Source of the DNA: Rhizobium leguminosarum bv. trifolii WSM1325 | GTDB lineage: Bacteria; Pseudomonadota; Alphaproteobacteria; Rhizobiales; Rhizobiaceae | Assembly: GCA_000023185.1 (NCBI GenBank) | Contig: CP001622.1 | Location: forward strand, 434,001 to 498,000 | Length of the DNA stretch: 64,000 bases | Reading direction: 5' to 3' | Shown here: piece after piece, positions 17,328 through 26,088 of the stretch | Position numbering within the stretch: position 1 is the first letter of the stretch | Layout: each line of letters opens with the position of its first letter | The notes under the pieces: model-generated | What the model was told of the DNA's origin: nothing | Seen by the model: only the letters and a program-made list of their open reading frames with translations | The model's database searches: none | Program-made: the position numbers and the translations under genes

Positions 17328-18382
17328 TCAGACCTTTTTCAACACGCCAAGCCGTTCACCGGAATACACACGCTCACGCAGCGGCTGCCACCACCAAGCG
17401 TTTTCCAGATACCACTCAACGGTCTTGCGAATACCGCTGTCGAAATTCTCCTGTGCTCTCCAGCCGAGTTCGGTCTCGAGCTTGGTGGCATCGATAGCAT
17501 AGCGAGCGTCGTGGCCCGGCCGATCGGCAACATAGCTTATGAGATCGCTATGCGGAGCGGTGCCAGGCCGGACTTCATCCATGATCGCGCACACGCGCTC
17601 GACAACCTCGATGTTTCGACGCTCGTTGCGCCCGCCAACATTGTATTTTTCGCCCGGACGACCGCGTTGCACGACGAGCCAGAGCGCTCGTGCATGGTCA
17701 TCGACATAGAGCCAATCGCGGATGTTTGCGCCGCTTCCATAGACGGGCAATGGCTTCCGTTCCAGCGCGTTCAATATGATGAGAGGAATGAGCTTTTCCG
17801 GGAAATGAAAGGACCGTAATTATTCGAACAGTTGGAAATGATCACCGGCAGGCCGTAAGTCCTTTCCCACGCCGTCGCGAGATGATCGCTCGCTGCCTTG
17901 GATGCGGAGTAGGGAGAGGACGGATCGTAAGCTGTCGTCTCGGCAAAGAACCCGTCTTCACCGAGGGAACCATAGACTTCGTCGGTGGAGACGTGCAGCA
18001 TCTTGAACGCTGCCTTTGCATCCGGGGGTAGGCACTCCCAATATTGCCGCGCGGCCTCCAGGACGCTGAAGGTGCCGTTTACATTCGTTTCAATAAAATC
18101 CGCCGCTCCGGTGATCGACCGGTCGGCGTGGCTTTCCGCCGCCAGATGCATGACATAATCGGGGCGAAATTCCTCGAAGGCATTGCAGACAGCGCTTCTG
18201 TCGCAAATGTCAGCTTTGAGAAACCTGTAGTTGGGAGCATTCTCGATTGTCTTCAGCGAGGCGAGATTGCCGGCATAGGTCAGCTTGTCGATATTGAGCA
18301 CTTCGGCGCCGATGTCGCTGACGAGATAGCGCACCAATGCCGAACCGATGAAGCCCGCGCCACCCGTTACAAGAACACGCAT
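17328..18382 (-). pseudogene. rmlB: dTDP-glucose 4,6-dehydratase, frameshifted
   Basis: The N-terminal part (start 18382, [42 protein letters not shown]) and the C-terminal part ([28 protein letters not shown]) are both well conserved but lie in different frames. The break is at about 17807: after NNYGPF the sequence has TTTCATTTCC where TTTCCATTTCC would restore [11 protein letters not shown], so one C is missing. The intact gene would encode 351 residues. GGAGGG precedes the start. Either the strain lacks this copy of RmlB or the base was lost in sequencing; the surrounding codons show no other decay, which favours a very recent event or an error. Confidence 0.88.
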
Positions 18383-18395
18383 GAGGCCCTCCGTT

Positions 18396-18962
18396 TCACG
18401 AAAATTGAAAATATGTGGGGAGTTCCGAAAGCCGCGGCTGCTTGTTGTCCTTATCAGAAAGAACGTAGCCATCCATCTGCGGCCACTCGATGCCGATTTC
18501 GGCGTCGTTCCACCGCACGCCACAGTCATGCTCCGCGCTGTAGAGAGCTGTGACCTTGTAGCTTATGATCGTATCAGGCTCCAAAGTTACGAACCCATGC
18601 GCAAATCCGGCCGGCACCCAAAGTTGCGAGCCGTTCTCAGGGGACAGTTCTGCTGAGACCCACTTCCCATATGTCGGAGAGCCATGTCTGATATCGACCG
18701 CCACATCCAGGAGCGCGCCGCGCAGGCAGCGTACAAGTTTGCCTTGTGCGAATGGAGGCGATTGGAAATGGAGTCCCCGGACGGTCCCCGGTTGCGCTGA
18801 AAGGGATTCATTATCCTGCACGAAAGAAACGTCGGCCACGTTCGTGCGGAACCAGAAATCTTTGAAGACTTCGCTGAAGTAGCCCCTCGGGTCACCGAAC
18901 CTGGCAGGTGTGACCTTCTTAACGTCGCCGATCTCCAGTTGTTCCACTTTCAAAGCATACAT
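18396..18962 (-). CDS. rmlC: dTDP-4-dehydrorhamnose 3,5-epimerase
   Basis: 188 residues from the ATG at 18962; a 25-residue N-terminal extension in frame has no family counterpart. The cupin-fold signature is intact: [12 protein letters not shown], the catalytic His in RGLHFQ and Asp in [16 protein letters not shown], then VPAGFAHGF. It epimerises C3 and C5 of dTDP-4-keto-6-deoxyglucose. It lies 13 bases upstream of rmlB and appears to open the rml operon. The ribosome site is weak (GCAAGG). Confidence 0.9.
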   Translation of the reverse strand: MYALKVEQLEIGDVKKVTPARFGDPRGYFSEVFKDFWFRTNVADVSFVQDNESLSAQPGTVRGLHFQSPPFAQGKLVRCLRGALLDVAVDIRHGSPTYGKWVSAELSPENGSQLWVPAGFAHGFVTLEPDTIISYKVTALYSAEHDCGVRWNDAEIGIEWPQMDGYVLSDKDNKQPRLSELPTYFQFS

Positions 18963-19208
18963 CCTTGCAAGAGGCTCGGTCGCCGGATTGTGACAGCGAT
19001 TGGGGTATGCGATATAGCCAATTGCCCTGCTGAGCACATACGTTGGCGAGGGCGAGACGGCAACTGGGGTGCGGCGTGAGATGATATTCGTTCACGTCGT
19101 CGAGTCCGTCCTGGCGCTGGCGGTAGTTGAGGGGACGATTCGTGCTTATGTCGCAATCGGCCCGGAAGGCGTAGAGGATTTGCTTCAGTCGCGGTGGAAG
19201 TAAAGATA

Positions 19209-20129
19209 TCACGACGCGAAATCGGCATATGCTCGCGCAATACCATCGCCAAGTGATGTGGTCGCCTTCCATCCAAGTGCCGACAAACGGTCAACGCTCA
19301 TCAGTTTGCGCGGCGTTCCGTCCGGCTTCGTCTGGTCGTAAACAATCTCGCCCGTGAAGCCGACAACCCTCATGATGGTTTCGGCAAGTTCGCGGATGGT
19401 AATGTCTTCGCCCGTCCCAATGTTGATGAGCCCCTCGCTGACCTCCTTTTCCATCAAAAAAACGCAGGCGTCAGCCATGTCGTCGACATACAGGAACTCA
19501 CGCATTGGCCGACCGGATCCCCAGACGACCAACTGCCGGTCACCGCGAATTTTGGCCTCATGGACCTTTCTGATCAAGGCCGGCATCACATGGCTACTGT
19601 CCAAATCATAATTGTCATTCGGCCCGTACAGATTAGTCGGCATCCCCGAGACATAGCGGGTTCCATATTGCCGATTGTAGCTCTCGCACAGCTTGACGCC
19701 CGCTATCTTGGCGATCGCATAGGCCTCGTTCGTCTGCTCCAGGGGGCCAGTCAGCAAATACTCCTCGCGAATGGGCTGAGGGCAGTCGCGTGGGTAGATG
19801 CAACTCGAGCCAAGAAAAAGCATGCGTTCCACACCAGCCTGCCAGGCGGCATGAACAACATTCGTCTCGATCATCAGATTCTGGTAGAGGAACTCAGCAC
19901 GATAAACGTTATTTGCATGGATGCCGCCAACCCTTGCCGCGGCCATGAAGATGTAGTCCGGCCGCTCCGCCTTCATGAATTCGGCAACGGCCGCCTGATT
20001 GACGAGATCCAGCTCGGCGTGGCTTCTGGTAACGATGTTCGTGTAGCCGCCAGCCTTCAGCCTCCGGACAATGGCCGACCCCACCATGCCTCGATGGCCT
20101 GCAACATAGATCTTCACGTCTCTGTTCAT
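19209..20129 (-). CDS. fcl: GDP-L-fucose synthase
   Basis: 306 residues of the extended SDR family. Features are [14 protein letters not shown] (about 11-24), the [13 protein letters not shown] active-site Ser/Cys segment, and [10 protein letters not shown] (YxxxK). It epimerises and reduces GDP-4-keto-6-deoxymannose to GDP-L-fucose. It starts four bases after gmd, which makes its substrate. Fucose is a known rhizobial O-antigen sugar, so a surface role is expected. Confidence 0.93.
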   Translation of the reverse strand: MNRDVKIYVAGHRGMVGSAIVRRLKAGGYTNIVTRSHAELDLVNQAAVAEFMKAERPDYIFMAAARVGGIHANNVYRAEFLYQNLMIETNVVHAAWQAGVERMLFLGSSCIYPRDCPQPIREEYLLTGPLEQTNEAYAIAKIAGVKLCESYNRQYGTRYVSGMPTNLYGPNDNYDLDSSHVMPALIRKVHEAKIRGDRQLVVWGSGRPMREFLYVDDMADACVFLMEKEVSEGLINIGTGEDITIRELAETIMRVVGFTGEIVYDQTKPDGTPRKLMSVDRLSALGWKATTSLGDGIARAYADFAS

Positions 20130-20133
20130 CGGA

Positions 20134-21216
20134 TCACTCGTGATAGTCGTATGCGGAGAAGCCGTGGCGTTTCACGAGTTCGTCCCGCTCGGCGGACTTA
20201 AGATCCTCGCGCATCATTTCCTCAACAAGCTGCTTAAACGTTATCCTTGGTTCCCAACCGAGCTTTTCCTTCGCCTTCGACGGATCGCCCAGCAGGGTCT
20301 CGACCTCTGTGGGACGGAAGTATCGGGGGTCGACCGCGACGATGCAGCGGCCGTTCTCGTCGTAGCCTTTTTCCTCGGCGCCTGATCCTTTCCATGAGAT
20401 TGGAAGCCCAATCTCATGGGCCGCGGCGTCGACGAATTCGCGGACGCTGTACTGCACGCCAGTGGCGATGACGAAATCCTCCGGCTCGTCCTGCTGCAGC
20501 ATCAGCCATTGCATCTCGACATAGTCTTTGGCATGCCCCCAGTCACGCTTTGCGTCCAGGTTGCCGAGATAGAGGCAGTCCTGAAGGCCAAGCTTGATGC
20601 GCGCCAGTGCACGGGTGATCTTGCGCGTCACAAAGGTCTCGCCCCGCACGGGGCTCTCGTGGTTGAAGAGGATGCCGTTGCAGGCATAAATGCCATAGGC
20701 TTCCCGATAGTTAACCGTGATCCAGTAGGCGTAGAGTTTGGCGACAGCGTAAGGCGAGCGCGGATAGAAAGGGGTCGTTTCGCGTTGCGGGATTTCCTGC
20801 ACCAGGCCGTAGAGTTCGGAGGTGGACGCCTGGTAGAAACGCGTCTTCTTCTCAAGGCCGAGAATGCGGATCGCCTCGAGGATGCGCAGCGCGCCGAGCG
20901 CGTCGGAATTGGCCGTATATTCCGGCTCTTCGAATGAGACGGCGACATGCGACTGTGCCGCGAGGTTATAGATCTCGTCGGGCTGGACCTGCTGGACGAT
21001 GCGAACGAGGCTCGATGAATCCGTCATGTCCCCGTAGTGCAGCACAAGCCTGCGGTTGGTGTCGTGTGGATCCTGGTAGAGGTGGTCGATGCGGTCGGTA
21101 TTGAAGAGGGACGTGCGGCGCTTGATGCCGTGTACCTCATATCCCTTCTCGATGAGAAGCTCTGCAAGATAGGAGCCGTCCTGGCCCGTGATGCCTGTGA
21201 TGAGGGCTCTTTTCAT
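20134..21216 (-). CDS. gmd: GDP-mannose 4,6-dehydratase
   Basis: 360 residues, normal length. The cofactor motif [14 protein letters not shown] (about 7-20), STSELYG and the catalytic [14 protein letters not shown] are present, with [15 protein letters not shown] typical of Gmd. It converts GDP-mannose to GDP-4-keto-6-deoxymannose for fcl. It is first in the gmd-fcl pair, reading away from the NeuB-like gene across a 644-base gap that must hold both promoters. Confidence 0.94.
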   Translation of the reverse strand: MKRALITGITGQDGSYLAELLIEKGYEVHGIKRRTSLFNTDRIDHLYQDPHDTNRRLVLHYGDMTDSSSLVRIVQQVQPDEIYNLAAQSHVAVSFEEPEYTANSDALGALRILEAIRILGLEKKTRFYQASTSELYGLVQEIPQRETTPFYPRSPYAVAKLYAYWITVNYREAYGIYACNGILFNHESPVRGETFVTRKITRALARIKLGLQDCLYLGNLDAKRDWGHAKDYVEMQWLMLQQDEPEDFVIATGVQYSVREFVDAAAHEIGLPISWKGSGAEEKGYDENGRCIVAVDPRYFRPTEVETLLGDPSKAKEKLGWEPRITFKQLVEEMMREDLKSAERDELVKRHGFSAYDYHE

Positions 21217-21860
21217 GTCACATGTCTCTCAGGTAGATTGTCTTTCGAATTGCTGGGCGTTGTATCCGCGCATCTGCGAATTGTAAATGAACAACCTTCG
21301 GGCGGCGCGAACGGGTTGGGCTGGACTATTTTTCGAGCGGATCGTTCTACTGTTTGGTCATCTGCGCGCTTTGCGACGCAACTACGGCTTGTTCACTGAG
21401 TTTTCGACGGCCACACGATTGAGGCCGACACCGGCGTCTTTAATGCGGCACGGTAGGTGATTTTTTTGCTCCTGTCCTGTCGGGCCTTCCCAATCCCGCA
21501 CACGCAGAATCACATGAGTAAAACGTTACGAAACGGCTTGTCATTTCTGCGAGCCGCCGCTATTGGCTGATGCCGAGCTTGATCTGGGCTTGTTGCCAGC
21601 TTTCCTACCCGCGCGTCGGACCGGCAAAGCCATTGATCTCAGATGGCAGTTGCTGTTTCGAACGGTAGCGGCGCTCTAAATGGGGTGATTGAAAGAAGGG
21701 ACTATCCGGCTTTACTCGGCGGCCAAACTTAAAACACAGGTTGCATCTGACACCCCGGCGGCCGAGAGAAGCATAGGAAATTGACGCTGCGTGCCGCCTG
21801 GGCATCCTCCCAAACCAACGAATTTGCTGGCTGCAGAAGAATCCAACGACAGAGGTTAAA
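21217..21860. other. Intergenic region between divergent gmd and the NeuB-like gene
   Basis: No convincing gene. A plus-strand frame 21518-21679 reads VKRYETACHFCEPPLL and ends LLFRTVAAL before a stop; it looks like the decayed end of a coding sequence but I cannot place it. The gap must contain the divergent promoters of both polysaccharide arms; no clear -35/-10 pair stands out. Confidence 0.5.
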
Positions 21861-22889
21861 ATGTTTCGCAAAGATGTTCTCGATGAATCGCCCTTCGTGA
21901 TTGCCGAAGTGGGCCAAAATCATCAGGGAGACCTGGATATCGCCCGAGAATATATCCGAATTTATGCATTCGAAGGCGCGGATGCGATCAAGTTTCAGAC
22001 GCGCAACAATAGGTACCTTTTTTCGGAGGATGCTTATGCGGCGGGGTATGACAGCGAAAATGCTTTTGCAGAAACCTACGGCGCTCATCGAGAGAAGCTC
22101 GAGCTAAAACCGGAATGGCTGCCCATTCTGAAGGCTGATTGCGAAAAGCACGGCGTGAAGTTCATGTCGACACCCTTCGACGAGCCAAGCCTCGAGATCC
22201 TCCAGCAGATTGATGTCGACCTGTTGAAAGTGGCTTCGTTCGATCTTGGCAACCTTCCCTTCCTCAATCGGATCGCGAAACTCGGTAAGCCCGTTGTCAT
22301 GAGCATTGGCGGCGGCAAGATCGAACAGATCCGGTCCAGCGTCGAGGTGGTGTTGAGGCATCACGATCAGTTGGCCATCCTGCACTGCGTCTCCGAATAT
22401 CCGTGCGAGTACAACCGCCTTGGGCTGGACAATATTGAGGTTCTCATCAAGGAGTTTCCGGATTGTATCATCGGCTCGTCCGATCACTTCAACGGGACCT
22501 TGTCAGGCCCGATTGCCTACATGAAGGGCGCGCGCGTGTTCGAAAAGCACGTTACCCTCAACCGCGCCTGGAAGGGCACCGACCATAGCTTTGCACTGGA
22601 GCCTGACGGCTTCCGCAAGTTCGTGCGTGACATCAAGCGCGTCCGCGCGATGATGCCTCAGAAGCCGGCGGACGAGATCGGCAACGAAAGAGTGTTCAAG
22701 AAGCTGGGCAAGTCGATCATCGCATATTCGGACATCCGCGTCGGCGAAGAGCTGACCCTGGATAAGCTTTCGGGTCGCATTTTCAATACCCATTACATAC
22801 CTGTGCGGGAGAGCAATAAGGTTCTCGGAAAGACGGTGAAGCGGGATATTGCAAAGGGTGAACCCATTCAATACTCCGATTTCGGCTGA
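21861..22889 (+). CDS. NeuB-family sialic-acid-type synthase with SAF domain
   Basis: 342 residues. The TIM-barrel NeuB domain (about 8-250) starts PFVIAEVGQNHQGDLDIAREYI and contains GADAIKFQTRN, KVASFDLGNLPFL and FEKHVTLNR; the C-terminal antifreeze-like SAF domain spans about 285-342 (ITDK-type loop replaced by LSGRIFNTHYIPV). The family condenses phosphoenolpyruvate with an aldose to give a nine-carbon or similar ulosonic acid. No NeuC, PseB or LegB-type gene for a usual amino-sugar substrate is nearby, so the aldose partner may be unusual. It starts a five-gene run. Confidence 0.88.
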   Translation: MFRKDVLDESPFVIAEVGQNHQGDLDIAREYIRIYAFEGADAIKFQTRNNRYLFSEDAYAAGYDSENAFAETYGAHREKLELKPEWLPILKADCEKHGVKFMSTPFDEPSLEILQQIDVDLLKVASFDLGNLPFLNRIAKLGKPVVMSIGGGKIEQIRSSVEVVLRHHDQLAILHCVSEYPCEYNRLGLDNIEVLIKEFPDCIIGSSDHFNGTLSGPIAYMKGARVFEKHVTLNRAWKGTDHSFALEPDGFRKFVRDIKRVRAMMPQKPADEIGNERVFKKLGKSIIAYSDIRVGEELTLDKLSGRIFNTHYIPVRESNKVLGKTVKRDIAKGEPIQYSDFG

Positions 22890-23036
22890 GCTTCCGTTCC
22901 GAGGCGTCAAGGGGATACGCACCGAGCCTCAATACGGAACGTCCCCGAAGAACCCACGGGTGGGCAGATCGGGTAAGGAGAGCGGCGCCCAGTCGCTCCC
23001 CGCCTGCCCGGCCTGCATCGAGACGAGGTGGCAATC

Positions 23037-23849
23037 ATGAATGTCGATGGAATTTTTGACGTGAGTGGCGACGTCGTCCTTGTAACCGGTGTTTCCGGCC
23101 AACTGGGCGGCGAGTACGCCAAGGCTTTTCTTGCGCGCAATGCGCGTGTTGTTGGCCTCGATCTCCGTCCCTCTGCCGGCAGCCTCGTGATGCAGGACGA
23201 ATACCCCGACAATTTCATGTTTTGTTCGGCGGATGTAACCAAGAAGGCGTCATTGGAGCAGGCGCTTCAGGACGTGACCGGTAGATTCGGTACGCCCACC
23301 GTCCTCATCAACAATGCCGCTATCGATTCTCCGCCTTCCGCCCCGCCCGAGGAAAACGGCCCGTTTGAAGACTACCCGGAAGCGTCTTGGGACAAGGTTA
23401 TCGACGTGAACCTCAAGGGCGTCTATCTCTCATGCCAGGTATTCGGCGCCGCGATGGCTAATGCCGGCAAGGGATCAATCATCAACGTCGCTTCCATTTA
23501 TGGGCTCGTTTCTCCCGACCAGAGCCTCTACGAATATCGCCGAAAGCGCGGAGAGGTCTTCTTCAAACCCGTGGCCTATTCAGCATCGAAATCCGGTATC
23601 CTGAATCTGACGCGATACCTGGCGACTTATTGGGCGAAGCGCAACGTGCGCGTAAACTCGCTCACGATCGCGGGCGTCTTTAACAACCAGGAGCAGGACT
23701 TCCTCGATGTCTACTGCAGCCGGATCCCGATCGGTCGTATGGCGAGCGTCGATGAATACAACGGCGCTATGTTATTCTTGGCGAGCCCTGCATCCCGATA
23801 TATGACGGGCTCTAATCTCATCATCGACGGCGGCTGGACGGCAATCTGA
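23037..23849 (+). CDS. Short-chain dehydrogenase/reductase of the ulosonate cassette
   Basis: 270 residues of the classical SDR fold: TGVSGQLGGEYA near residue 15, NNAAIDSPPS, INVASIYG with the catalytic Ser and AYSASKSGIL with Tyr and Lys; the C-terminus ends IIDGGWTAI as usual. The ATG at 23037 has GAGGTGG seven bases upstream; a GTG at 23028 is possible. It probably oxidises or reduces a sugar hydroxyl or ketone in the pathway of its neighbours. It begins 147 bases after the synthase, with no recognisable gene between them. Confidence 0.88.
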   Translation: MNVDGIFDVSGDVVLVTGVSGQLGGEYAKAFLARNARVVGLDLRPSAGSLVMQDEYPDNFMFCSADVTKKASLEQALQDVTGRFGTPTVLINNAAIDSPPSAPPEENGPFEDYPEASWDKVIDVNLKGVYLSCQVFGAAMANAGKGSIINVASIYGLVSPDQSLYEYRRKRGEVFFKPVAYSASKSGILNLTRYLATYWAKRNVRVNSLTIAGVFNNQEQDFLDVYCSRIPIGRMASVDEYNGAMLFLASPASRYMTGSNLIIDGGWTAI

Positions 23850-23851
23850 AC

Positions 23852-25312
23852 ATGACGACGCTTCGCATTCTCAATTGGATCAACGGCCAGGCCAGCCACG
23901 CCTCGAGTGAAGGATGGCTTGAGAAATTCAATCCGCACAGTGGCGAACTCCTTTATCACGTGGCTGACTCCTCGCAGGATGATGTTGAGCAAGCAATAAC
24001 GGCAGCGCGTTCGGCGTTCCCAGCCTGGGCGGAGCTTACACCCGTAAAGCGCGGCCAGATTCTGATGGATATCGTCGCCCTGATGAAGCGACGTTCCGAT
24101 GAGCTGGCGGAATGCATTGCGCTTGAAACCGGCAAACCTCCCCAGGACGCCAAAGGCGAGACGGGCGGAGCGATCATGCAGGCGGAATATTTCGCCGGCG
24201 AGGGTATGCGCCTATACGCCCGGTCGCTCACCTCAGGCACGCCCGGCAAATACAGCCACACAGTGCGCCAACCTCGTGGCGTAGCCGGTCTGATCGTGCC
24301 GGCAAATACGCCGATCGCCAATATCGCATGGAAGACTTTTCCTGCGCTTATTTGCGGCAACACGGTGGTTCTGAAAGCTGCCGAGGACTCTCCACGCATA
24401 GCCCAACTCTTTGCCGAGCTGACCAAGGAGGCGGGATTGCCCGACGGCGTATTCAACGTCGTACATGGGCGTGGCGAGCCGGCTGGCTCGACGTTGGTCA
24501 CAGACGAGCGGGTCGACATTATCAGCTTCACGGGCTCGACCGGAGTAGGCCGCAGGATTGCGGAAGTCGCTGGAAAGCGTCTCGCACGTATTTCTCTCGA
24601 ACTGGGCGGCAAGAACCCCTTCGTCGTCTGTGATGACGCCGATCTCGATCAGGCGGTGCACTGGGCGGCGCTGTCGGCCTTCAGCAATGCCGGCCAGCGC
24701 TGCGCCGCAGGTAGCCGCATGCTGGTGTTTAAATCGGTCTACGAGGAGTTTCGGGACCGACTGACCGCAAAGGCCAGAAGCCTCAAGCTAGGTGTTGCCG
24801 CCGGATGCGATCTCGGGCCGCTCGTCAGCCTCCGCCAACAGCAGTCCGTGCTTTCCGCCATCGAACGCGCAAAAGAACAAGGCGGCCAGGTGCTTTGCGG
24901 GGGGCGCACACCGGACGCACCGGAGTTGGCCGGAGGCTATTATGTCGAGCCTACAGTTATCGATGGCCTTGCCACCACGTCGGATCTCAGTTGCAAGGAA
25001 GTCTTCGGTCCGGTGACGACACTCCATCCCGTCGGCAGCATGACCGAGGCGCTGGATGTAGCAAACGCCACCGAATACGGATTGACCGCTGCTGTGCATA
25101 CCCGCAACGTCGATCGCGCGATGTGGTTCGCCCAAAGGGTCAAAGCCGGCGTCGCCAATGTCAACATGGGTACGTATGGCAGCGAGCCGCACATGCCGTT
25201 CGGCGGCTTCGGGTCGTCCGGGAATGGCACGCGCGAGCCTGGAGTCGAGGCGCTCGATGTGTATTCGGAACTGAAAAACATCTCCTTCCTTGTCCGCCCG
25301 GGGATGCTTTGA
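23852..25312 (+). CDS. NAD(P)-dependent aldehyde dehydrogenase in the polysaccharide locus
   Basis: 486 residues of the aldehyde dehydrogenase superfamily. Visible motifs are VPANTPIANIAWKTFPAL (NAD site), FTGSTGVGRRI, ELGGKNPFVV with the general-base Glu, and GQRCAAGSR with catalytic Cys284. It starts two bases after the SDR stop. An aldehyde dehydrogenase is not part of known sialic, pseudaminic or legionaminic pathways; here it may oxidise a sugar aldehyde to an acid. Substrate unknown. Confidence 0.88.
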   Translation: MTTLRILNWINGQASHASSEGWLEKFNPHSGELLYHVADSSQDDVEQAITAARSAFPAWAELTPVKRGQILMDIVALMKRRSDELAECIALETGKPPQDAKGETGGAIMQAEYFAGEGMRLYARSLTSGTPGKYSHTVRQPRGVAGLIVPANTPIANIAWKTFPALICGNTVVLKAAEDSPRIAQLFAELTKEAGLPDGVFNVVHGRGEPAGSTLVTDERVDIISFTGSTGVGRRIAEVAGKRLARISLELGGKNPFVVCDDADLDQAVHWAALSAFSNAGQRCAAGSRMLVFKSVYEEFRDRLTAKARSLKLGVAAGCDLGPLVSLRQQQSVLSAIERAKEQGGQVLCGGRTPDAPELAGGYYVEPTVIDGLATTSDLSCKEVFGPVTTLHPVGSMTEALDVANATEYGLTAAVHTRNVDRAMWFAQRVKAGVANVNMGTYGSEPHMPFGGFGSSGNGTREPGVEALDVYSELKNISFLVRPGML

Positions 25313-25314
25313 TC

Positions 25315-26085
25315 ATGACGACGAAACCGCGCTCTGTTGCCTTTATTCCCGCACGCTCTGGTTCAAAGCGGGTACCCAACAAGAATGTCCGGCCGCTGGC
25401 CGACCATCCCATGATCGCCTATTCGATCCGCGCCGCCATCGACAGCGGTGTTTTTGACGCGGTTATCTGTGCAACGGACAGCGAGATTTATGCGGACATC
25501 GCCCGCCACTATGGCGCCGAAGTGCCGTTTCTGCGCGCCGCGGAGATCTCCACCGACAAATCGCCGGATATCGAATGGGTGGTTTGGATGCTGGAACAAC
25601 TTCGTGCCGAAGGGCGCGAGTTCGACATATTCAGCATTCTGCGCCCCACCAGCCCGTTTCGTCTTCCAGAGACGATCCAGCGCGCATGGCAGCAGTTCAC
25701 GGCCGAACCAAGAGCAGATTCTCTTCGCGCAATCGAGAAATGCAAGCAGCATCCCGGCAAGATGTGGGTCATACGCGAGAACAGGATGCTCCCGCTAATG
25801 CCATTTAGCATCGGCACGACGCCATGGCACAGCAGTCAGTATGCGGCTCTGCCCGAAGTCTATGCGCAGGATGCCAGCCTTGAGATTGCGTGGTCGCGTG
25901 TCCCGCTCGAAAGCAACAGCATCGCCGGCGAATCGATCATCCCTTTCGTCAGCCAAGGCTATGAAGGCTTCGATATCAACGAACCGGACGACTGGTGGAT
26001 GGCCGAGCGATTGCTGGCAACGCAATCGGCGGTTCTCCCAAATATCTCAATCAACCCCTATAACCTATTGAATAGACCGGAGTAA
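25315..26085 (+). CDS. CMP-sugar (acylneuraminate-type) cytidylyltransferase
   Basis: 256 residues from the ATG at 25315, two bases after the dehydrogenase stop. The nucleotide-binding signature IPARSGSKRVPNKNVRPL (about 11-28) is that of NeuA, PseF and KdsB relatives, followed by ILRPTSPFRLPETI. It should transfer CMP to the anomeric hydroxyl of an ulosonic acid. Its presence in one operon with a NeuB-type synthase is the strongest evidence that the cassette makes a CMP-activated keto-acid sugar. Confidence 0.9.
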   Translation: MTTKPRSVAFIPARSGSKRVPNKNVRPLADHPMIAYSIRAAIDSGVFDAVICATDSEIYADIARHYGAEVPFLRAAEISTDKSPDIEWVVWMLEQLRAEGREFDIFSILRPTSPFRLPETIQRAWQQFTAEPRADSLRAIEKCKQHPGKMWVIRENRMLPLMPFSIGTTPWHSSQYAALPEVYAQDASLEIAWSRVPLESNSIAGESIIPFVSQGYEGFDINEPDDWWMAERLLATQSAVLPNISINPYNLLNRPE

Positions 26086-26088
26086 ATC

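Noticed and set aside
18963..19208. 40-codon plus frame at 19081-19203 in the rmlC-fcl gap
   Set aside because: No ribosome site and no recognisable family; too short to support as a gene.
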